Of a stretch of 64,000 nucleotides of DNA, positions 49,201-50,570 are shown piece by piece (position 1 is the first letter of the stretch; every line of letters starts with the position of its first letter). The position numbers and the translations under genes are program-made. Under the pieces are notes generated by a model. It saw nothing but the letters and a program-made list of their open reading frames with translations. It was not told where the DNA came from and made no database searches. Location of the stretch: positions 20,548-84,547 of the forward strand of contig JABARQ010000023.1 in the NCBI GenBank assembly GCA_019186985.1. The letters are read 5' to 3'. This DNA comes from Prosthecobacter sp. GTDB lineage: Bacteria; Verrucomicrobiota; Verrucomicrobiia; Verrucomicrobiales; Verrucomicrobiaceae.

Positions 49201-49803
49201 GCCGCTGACCGTGGCGGTCGCCACCGCTCCCGAGCCGTTGCCACCAACAAAGGTCACGGTCGGGACCGACGTGTAGGCACCGCCTCCGGTGAAGGCGATC
49301 CTTGGCGGCACCGAATATCCTGACCCGGGATCAATGATGTCAAAGCTCGCGACTTCACCCGTGATCGTCACCGTGGGGTTCGCCGTATAGCCGCTGCCCC
49401 CGTTGGTCACCACGATCTGCGAGACTTCACCCGAGCCGTTGATCGTGGCATAAGCACGTGCGCCCACCCCGTTCCCGCCGGTGATGATCACCGAGGGAGG
49501 AACGGTGTATCCGGCCCCCGGGTTTCCAACCGTGATCGCCGTGATCGCGTTGGAGACGCGGGTGACGGTGCCGCTGGTGGCCCTCTGGTTGAGCACCGGC
49601 ACCACGTTGGCCGGACGCATTGGCTGGGCAAAGGACCACGGGCTTCCCGTGAGGTTAAAGTTACCCCAGGAGCCGCCATTCGTGTTCCATGAGCCGTCAA
49701 CAGCGCTTTGGGCGGACACATCCGCCGCAGCCATGAAGACTCCCGCAGCCAGCAGCAGTCCCAGGGCGGCGCGTCTGGCTGAATCTGAAAATTTCAGCTT
49801 CAT
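28228..49803 (-). CDS. Giant secreted mosaic protein with autotransporter-type beta-strand repeats
   Basis: One uninterrupted frame of 7191 residues, over a third of the window. A signal peptide (MKLKFSDSARRAALGLLLAAG onward, cut near residue 31) is followed by about 13 GxGYxxxP repeats (residues 85-625); many autotransporter-associated beta-strand (PATR) units such as GTGALTLFGGNITYTGPTTL; BNR/Ycf48-like segments (VAVGHGGRVLTSTTGEAW); repeated modules with the pattern GMxVxGxGIxxGTxI; five LPxGLxPDTxYYVV modules; seven delta-60 repeats inside PAIAYYD-type repeats; four Ig-like domains; a putative-Ig domain; and a C-terminal region of about 430 residues. No autotransporter beta-barrel, PEP-CTERM or LPxTG sorting end was seen. 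It lies between pilin-like genes, which suggests export or anchoring by them. The length and composition suggest a surface adhesin or matrix protein; function unproven. Confidence 0.9.
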   Translation of the reverse strand: MKLKFSDSARRAALGLLLAAGVFMAAADVSAQSAVDGSWNTNGGSWGNFNLTGSPWSFAQPMRPANVVPVLNQRATSGTVTRVSNAITAITVGNPGAGYTVPPSVIITGGNGVGARAYATINGSGEVSQIVVTNGGSGYTANPTVTITGEVASFDIIDPGSGYSVPPRIAFTGGGAYTSVPTVTFVGGNGSGAVATATVSGGQVTGFNISNGGSGYGAPPTVNLTGGGGSGASVSATVSGGVITSIQVISGGSGYSSSPAVSFVNNTATGTAVIVDGRLTEVEITNPGAGYTSAPRVDVSGGGATGNGGSYLDAVIEDGSVTSVLVPGSTGNPPATFPLGGASGAEAVATLAPDGSLASFTLVQRGQGYVSAPTVVIGAPLVRTATAVSIRSGNSLSAINLTNPGAGYLTAPAVTIGTNGWQGYTSAPQVRFSRSGVTGAIATANRTGTGVSSVTVNYGGVGYSQGTPPTVGFVGGGGTGAAGTAVVNANGAVVGVTITSQGTGYTSSPVVTFTSGGVTHAVATSTVNAGRLSAINMVYAGSGYSAAPTVTFSGGIANGGVHATATPVMDGLTVGSVTINTAGGAVAATAVAVRAADGSLSAVNVTNAGTGYTLNPTISIAAPGGVVTPTQLAPGGVGSYVHFNNNIGANSTITLDAARTVGSFSIGDWINAEDFALTTGTGGITNTLAFDMGAIGGGQSFLQKLQGDQDSISVPLYLANQLNARINTGRLTLSGGVSGPGSLVTSGNAILTVTGVTESSTVDLWLWNRGSNNNGAQVELGSTNGPAFNNIRLGSASRGDTGFAVLQLLQGRGDDQLDQIQDGATILADGVTNRWAYFKLMGGDETIGNIVDVGNALIIENMEGETVNTDAVLTLGGNNLDSYVGGFIRNRAGGSGTGTLGLTKLGTGALTLFGGNITYTGPTTLLEGQLRLINAGNFASTISAASGTSILLDAQAAGNVMNFNDPILGDADIRKVGLGVVNFSGGETILDNLSVDSGSVSFLPGPATLRGGRNEVRNDFTAISVPGLSRSVTIGAGLSVGGMQIDGLYGQLGSNLVVSGTTLSVANMATFVDSVLESSGPVTLSNTSMLLSGSVYTLNRRVANTSTNTFITLNDANNVVVGSVLTLGQGLTSAANRKIPQDTRVVAVNLLTRVVELSKAVNIVAGTDVTFTYSNQTDGAFRGESLNFADVVFDGRKYVAVTARGTIHTSLNGSLWEQVYSDPSEEPLRSLSWTGAKFVAVGHGGRVLTSTTGEAWSEQDSGVAQNLHSVASTTVSLTGVTTVGNVTVTGVSNGTSYPAGTLVHSFATPPDARIVSVTVNGADVSMVIDSSALAAATNVNFGYFRGNTSVGVGSTTVSNVRTVQTLVTNLPISGAGIPVGATISALDGPASRVTMNQIASASSAGVTLYTLAGNTTLNSTTVTGLTNTQGLVVGMVLRGNSIAPGSVITAINPGAGTLTLSLPAVANGTTVPLSVFTGRTVLNSPILEDVTSAGSFTAGMAARGVIVEPGTYVSSSTANTLELSQPVQATAAAAPLVAARTALRRTGSFSAGGSTVTSVSSTDGLLANMPVSAPGILPAGTVIQSVGSGTIVLSKNALGPFPGAEFFVGFNLVAVGESGLVLGSVGGGSDTWVPLPSPASTESLNAVSWSSGSVLVTAGGNGLLARSTTGLSWTRQTPPLADAQNVILGFNSTTRQMTLNNNALTGGSNVSFDAFKGTTALGSSTVSNVSGMHALRPGMYVFSTAGIQSGTTIRSVNEAAFSMVLSASATNTLVANPASNEQGTPIQTLLGVSKNGSSIITEVTDFKGLMPGMALHGTALPSPTTILTLDIPGRRILLAGPANLSTRAGFGVLYGDRTSGSTTITNIRLGSFNQTLGGASAHLVNGRPVAAIPGFINSATTISSYNVATNQVTLAVPASGTGDIPLLTFTGSTTNGSNIIEGVSAGSFAGISKDMQIYITGAADGTSGWANNTFTIADLNSTAGTITLSTSPALNATSGATTVSMGVFTGRVTSGQNTVTSISNRIGELPPIVFLPEMRDVFWTGSQFVAVGDYGALYVSADGTTWSMRNSGTGRDLYSVGLSGTRLLAAGENGLILSSTDNGANWTAIRAADSPALNDIRSIDTIRSLITAGGRTLALGNGGLATTDAASWSTSVNDTFSGTKTTLSIAGRVGGGGGIELRNEVTTSATTDPANGPLVNRNNSNRIGNTVTLESNGGLFTFHNNMVNSTFAETVGQLLLSQGQLQLQTYRAGTSGTSTLTFDSLKVEPGATIDFLGRQNDGGSITTVVNSIGEGGSTAAINRNRILFSQTPVLDDGILGGWATIDNEWATYDTNVADGQDGVKRLAASGYNTGDQTGWGTSNNVKMQAARTLSDNRVINSLNMQGQTLNMSGRRLSIESGGLLVHTGTATISGGGALTVGAGKNDSAVLNIINSTQLTLGTVVTDFLADIVTNGAVSAGSSVVTMNNVIGLTVGMEITGLGAAAPSVAQGTRILGINTNNNQVTISVPLVGALPTSSQLRFSGGSVSLAKSGAGLLIMGGTNNYTGKTYINNGIVQLSILSSLGQEPEAFVPDKIQINGGTLRITHVTTGTPPVEDYNLSLNDGKTGLTIGAGGGRIEIGTAIPNNNNDGGASVPQINFTIANPINAIGVLELAVLANTGLNPRQTNSIILGTPSSTNTYRAGIKTEGSFEGLMVVRGNNSIGGIFSEGGRFVLEGNNDFTAPIRALIGDITILGSNTWRGDSNFTEPLVMNSGTLRLASAQAWGTGGLILDIGGTSVNLMGISQTIRRINSVQGSVISNTDAPDSISGATSVFFNLDINQVYNGVLNDGFTVGGNLAALKLVKQGPGTLRLNNSSSTFSGGLEIQAGAVEVASLGRVFETSSVLGRVEADDPSLLLIDKGTLIVAPSVAQSTNRSFTMGTGPNGATVAANGTIRAATVTLGTEFRDIVAGTSSITTPIAFKDSGPRTLTLSGTGVGDNRFQIELGDKSPSEPSSIFKAGTGRWLLSKAAPYSGLTTVQNGTLAITKNDALGTVGAATTVSGSTFTGNYPDGTPVSFPLFAATTLPAGLRPDTQYYVVESTGSTFKVAATPGGTAITLTSVGVNVKVAAKIDNYRSTSYSSSGNRFTGLLPNGSKVTFNTKSIPGVTPVLPGGLLTNTTYYVVNSSGGTFQIATDPEGTNLVTPISEGTPDTLYYVTDARGNSGAGVNLVSGTLELNNVKYLATEDILFEGGFVSVPANATSSWAGDLFTNAPARITVGANGVLNLGGNLLGYHGLNQEGEGTLIFSGEMLTPSTVASNNREWAVRAGTLILDYGLNNSSKLSDTANLRLGGSRRGGTLILRGGSHEEVVAQTVLEAGASKIFRESGAGTIRLNNLIRSTGSTLYVDGGRIAKVDQANNSNGILGSAGILGAWAIIRDAIVNAYWVIPGSTERSYDVTVDPVTNQVLTAVNHVVTRGSVVRFSSTGDLPGGLMPDTPYFAVDCNGANRRLLLATSMSAGSPRVDLTSAGSGTITMAVEQGFQANAAQDLFTTAEGNGLANGVRVRVKSYGILPQGLLPDTDYYVVRAESLGFRLSTAPNGQPVNITTNGSGAHVIHTQGAERRAGPAALTFSVNQDFFPGSDGNDRVRVAVQHGNTTGPITSTLTGQGTLGDPYIYTVFTTNDFNTTNDLVAFVSGDNVGGLPVSDILKAQLSPSLPSGTLYPDYTRIADNGSYGAPTALANGTFDDGRQDLGWAKNAGLPGNSTTLNDGFIMPYDSYGTGWDSNINSNIVGDLNLAAQRNTFSVRFASQIDATVSLLFNGVHSIRSGGILVSPTVGGNDSTITGTGRLTTENQGNLQNFILQQHNKFGSLVINNSITDRAAFQRSGYLTADLRRYIYLTDLSDLQPGWTVSGTGITSGSVIDQVDAAGGKIILDRNTDNTYRGAINYTFTSPDSSQTIVRQGVYSNPGRRIIAGISNLSATNATGTAGLEVGMTVTGAGVVNPTTIEEILDGHAIRLSRDHDGNYRRADYTFSGGTLGAGSTTRRASTTDTYRRRVIGMVKPSGGGNPVSMVTTTDLYIGMPVRGPGIPFGSTITFIYNESDIEVSTNHFYTGDKRTVTFTPSIGLEKLGSGVVALNGVSDYTGVTFIADGTIRAGKLTDGSVVGSLGASSAASANLVFNGGTLQYVGDSNQTNRGFTVADFARLNIGHEKTEVTFSGAIASGQDRLEKDGPGTLILNGNANLAAIRVMQGKLLLQAVDSNPAPATFSPSNFATGSLTQLVLSGGVLEARGAPEGNVTQTLGTQMVVEAGASKVIATSVAGYDPNNLVDLTPARSMTLNLMGQEELTDVLRYAGGTVHFVENPEEGGGAANIFLMLDTFLRQRILPWATYQATNSLTEGVNHFATVNSLTGAIISAEARYNPDSYLSNPDDWKTARSSARNTSPSEQFDLSFNGTVTGNRYVNVLRYASRVDGSVSINAGQTVELVDGAILVTSAVQDAIKSIIGPGSLTGGAQNAVNSDLILHNYNTSAPFTIGAGIVDRQILAAPSSNPTAGKGSLKAGEVDMKVAGGVDLDFFLMVRPGMEVSGPGIQPGTTVTSVEIVYSRLILSQPALSNQTNQVYTFKDVVNFIQTGIGTTVLSGTNTYSGNTYVHGGVLRLDSANAVPGGIGASGGTSSLIVNGGVIGLGLSDFQRSLGTGVHQIQFTGSGGFAAYGADRVVNIGGAPVSEPLRFGNNGFVPDGASLILGSHDATHKLTFANPIDLGSFSQAVRVQDSPIAVEAELGGALSGLGRLIKFGLGTLRLGVSNDHAGGIEIAEGLLVAANVPNVFGQAVGSVLLGTSLTNTSPEAGIDLIVEGGTIGNSIQVGSVNASAGPWKKGGKVESSQTTTDVGQEMSAVVVSGYPAVAYYDATTQDLKFVRALDARGTAWGVPVTVASRGVTGRHPSLSIINGNPAVTFYDETAGMLLYSRCNDAQGVSWGTPVALLGTSVPVLAVAVQPDGKVLVGGSFTRFDGQPTKPAPKATDAGYDPNNPEYHVRSRLVRLNQDGSVDTTFKAYIMNGEVRSILVLPDDKILIGGTFTTLRQNKTADENNTNTTRNRLARLNADGSLDLALDPNANGDVRVLLKQSDGKIMVGGSFTAISGVGRTRLARLNSNGVLDTSFVSPDIRNNEVRAILPEEVGGVVSSYVIGGSFTSVRGDGNRNRLARIAANGSSVLAFNPDANNVVYDIIGLSSGKFLVGGAFTALSGGNIARTRLARLNNDGTVDETFAQEVNNEVRDMYLQTDGSVLLAGVFTQVGDYQRNFSARLQPDGEVDASFNPDPDYEVRDMTTLADGKIVIGGLFTQVGGQGHQMVGRLQASGTADSGFNARRAIDWGRASSLAFINGAPAIAFQDVANKDVYYVRSTDANGVNWPNPELVEAGGDLGAAISLGMSNIGGDLFSKNDQGNQDTGDDTVFVTGTGNVANVANIGTPAIVFTDATTSSIRYSLALNVNANALTAPLTNWFPSIVVPGTAGRVDDHLSFGIVQGIPAIAYQDKVSQNLKYVRASNVAGFSHNLRDPDTFELFTNIKVSELVLTPAWSAPVIIDPSANVGAFPSLAIVTGLTGSGAALPAVSYYDAANGDLKFAAAADTAGSTWSSPATLVSLQDVGRATNLMMTDGLPAVAYYNVTAGDIDFVVMSKASGYSRIAFTADTTLGGAVQLGGTTILSPAAGATVQLSGLVSGDAGFRLVGQGVLSLLHAANTFGSSLAQPGVTNGPGAAVNGSVIMRSGTLLAGASGALGLGTVELGDAVPREVTVDRATAISITRLGGSFDPEHDGENVTANGPGAFLGVNATIDGRHYGLTATTADSISNRFTGNLANGTEIIFYFSINPNPIQGGVPYFVRDSTGTNFRVSATLNGTAVNIEAAGQDVFYMEASKLSSRILVKDEAEHPERNGIYRVVITTDTLDRSENRINLARDSSMDSVAEMISGSRVHVQAGSSAGKTFFVTGTPQTLNLSAVHWVEDAMNVDISLLASDDDVTLGNGIDINTQGGGVKLTLGAASSVTSGVVDYTGVLTLQNLVQAGQELQNLHLTSSTSTGFGVRLSGVISEADGGTGATKDRLTLIKEGTGVATLAGNNTFTGGITINQGTLLVMNTPSAPTSSGTGSGAVQVNAGAVLGGTGTIGGAVTLAGAVGNKAILRPGDPTSSSASAELLTINQPLTVGAHSVVEFTVGATNLTRLAGNSLSLSTSSSNILVQLAPGYLPEQGKEFDILDISGGINLFGGVSNLLNLLLLPVEKVWDTSKFMTEGKIIAMEDSEPTQVTGHPLSRTVQQGEPVSFTVTYTGTGPVSIQWMRNDADIPGATSATYSIPNARQDHEGVYKVRVMNPVNPTGAISNPATLQVDWPLSFAVNLPATKMGSLGDPVTFRVTMNGEAPISYQWFKGSDPIPGETGPTYTISSVQNADTGTYQVKVIGPFNPAPGLLSQACAFSISLGNAVVLDPPGSQTVLAGDDVVLTAQAGGDNNRRVLQWRRGSTQLFGEDSDTLNVPDITLAQAGEYTFRVDNVNLTTGKAANATSAPAFVVVVENAGRVVPAQVGKSVKLTVNVGAPSKVKPQFRWRKNGIEIAENGFGGRFKGVTTKTLSIDKLELTDADVYTCEVSGAAGTTPVVGGTTHLNVYNQGPALVKTTPPDVGMIGAAYAWKIPVTSDQAPTTELPEPGLVTPQKYEVKGLPPGLKVDATTGWITGRPTAVSKSPSGYPVTIQVSNAVKLTTPEAVAAAKWDTVINIRPLPAGIAGTYAGPVERSDLNQNLGGRFDMTVTSTGTLSGKLTMGGDASRSFAGAFNLQFDNTGALTAAPEAEIFIAATKTAPALTIAFGLDITAPSNLADPPVTVLSTPTITAKTGSVAFEAWRNNFGKSVVAGVARPATEFIGLYNLAFGLEEGDSLIGNDAVPQGSGFASFTVGSNGAYTLAGRTADNEKLTGAAWVGPEGQCFVFQTLYTTKPKGSVLGSFEILKGAVPRDNDISGGFDWVRPANPKSRLYKNGFGLAGMTVPTPVVLEVYGGFYSPTVATGTLFDLDPLNPGPVDILADLLFSEDGTFDDSIPTGGDVDTLTNPNLNGGTPITVRAGNKLDIPFITALTKIAATKTGGLSGSFKLVDGALKRSVSFQGLAVRRLLSAPGAPTRDTDVMGVGYFIIDQKPVGLEKPTTSPQQSGIFIFQDR
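33800..34880 (-). repeat. Seven delta-60 repeats in the giant protein
   Basis: Seven units of about 50-60 residues read like VQPDGKVLVGGSFTRFDG, LPDDKILIGGTFTTL, QSDGKIMVGGSFTAI and so on, each followed by RLARLNxDGxxDxxF. This is the delta-60 beta-propeller repeat first noted in Deltaproteobacteria. The block is embedded between units of a different repeat (PAVAYYDATTQDLKFVRA and relatives). Confidence 0.85.
43274..43284 (-). repeat. Eleven-base G tract in the giant gene
   Basis: The minus strand holds 11 consecutive G that encode part of RVGGGGGIELR near residue 2170. Slippage by one base would stop translation of the remaining 5000 or so residues, so the tract could act as a phase-variation switch. 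Confidence 0.7.
47929..49551 (-). repeat. N-terminal GxGYxxxP repeat block of the giant protein
   Basis: Residues 85-625 contain about 13 degenerate units of 35-45 residues with the core GxGYtsxPxVxfxGG and then an Ala/Thr-rich strand (GAVATATV, ASVSATV). The units are clearly related in protein but have diverged in DNA, so they are not a recent tandem array. Confidence 0.85.
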
Positions 49804-49846
49804 AGTGGGTTCTCAGCTTGAATTTTGAACACTCAGGAACACGGCC

Positions 49847-50377
49847 TCAGGGACGCATCTTTGCCACCAGGCAGGTGAAGCGCTTGACCACGGCGGCGGG
49901 CGGTGCGTTGTCGAAGTTAAAGTCGTTGGACTGCGTGGCGGCGACCTCGATCTTCACCCGCCTCAAGTTCTTGTTGCGCTCGGCGCCGCCCTTGTTGGAC
50001 GGCAGCAGCATGCCCTGGTTGCGTTCAGCGCCTTCGGTCAGTGTAACCCGGGCGACATAGGTCGTCAGCGCAGGACTGAGCGCCTTCAATCCCTGATCAT
50101 CAAACCGCAGCCGGGTTTCGCCATTGTCCAGAAGACCTCCCAGCGAGGCCCAGTCTGAAGACTGCAACTCGCCCACAATCTGATCCACAATGCGGGTTTC
50201 CGCCTGTTCATTCGCCGTCCGACGGGACATTTCCAACCCATGCGGGAGCAATCCCAGGATCGTCACGACCCCAAGGGCCATGATCCCGACGGCCAGCACC
50301 ACCTCAACCAGGGAGAATCCATGCGGGGAAAACGGCTTGAACTGATGGCCGGAAACTGTCGGGATGTTCGCATTCAT
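49847..50377 (-). CDS. Pseudopilin, Verru_Chthon cassette protein B type (GspI/PilV-like)
   Basis: First gene of the five-gene unit, 176 residues from the chosen ATG at 50377 (MNANIPTVSG); an upstream start would read through the candidate promoter and is less likely. A basic leader of about 20 residues ends at HG, followed by FSLVEVVLAVGIMALGVVTILGLLPHG, the class III signal, with Glu at +5 and the VEVVLAVGI pattern typical of PilV/GspI minor pilins. The body is short, again as in PilV/GspI. It is 43 bases upstream of the giant gene. By analogy it starts a pilus tip complex, with C, D and A as the other members. Confidence 0.87.
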   Translation of the reverse strand: MNANIPTVSGHQFKPFSPHGFSLVEVVLAVGIMALGVVTILGLLPHGLEMSRRTANEQAETRIVDQIVGELQSSDWASLGGLLDNGETRLRFDDQGLKALSPALTTYVARVTLTEGAERNQGMLLPSNKGGAERNKNLRRVKIEVAATQSNDFNFDNAPPAAVVKRFTCLVAKMRP

Positions 50378-50435
50378 GACGGGATGAGGTTGGGTATGCG
50401 TTGTTGAATTAGACCTAATTCGAAATTTTGTGTTG

Positions 50436-50465
50436 AGAATACCAAGACGCACCTCGTATCGTCAA
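50436..50465 (-). promoter_or_regulatory. Candidate sigma70-type promoter of the B-giant-A-C-D unit
   Basis: On the minus strand TTGACG (50460-50465) and TATTCT (50436-50441) are 18 bases apart. They match the consensus at five and four positions and lie 59 bases before the B start in a conspicuously AT-rich gap. This suggests the unit has its own promoter and is not merely read through from the histidine kinase gene. Confidence 0.6.
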
Positions 50466-50570
50466 TTTAAATACATGGTAAATACCAAGTTGGTCGGCAT
50501 ACGGCTACCCCACTTCTTTTTAACTTGCTGCCTCAGAAGCCCCGGCCCGGCCACTCTCCCACGGCTTGGC

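Noticed and set aside
47929..49551. CRISPR-like repetition in the giant gene
   Set aside because: The repetition is at protein level, with variable DNA and no constant spacer length.
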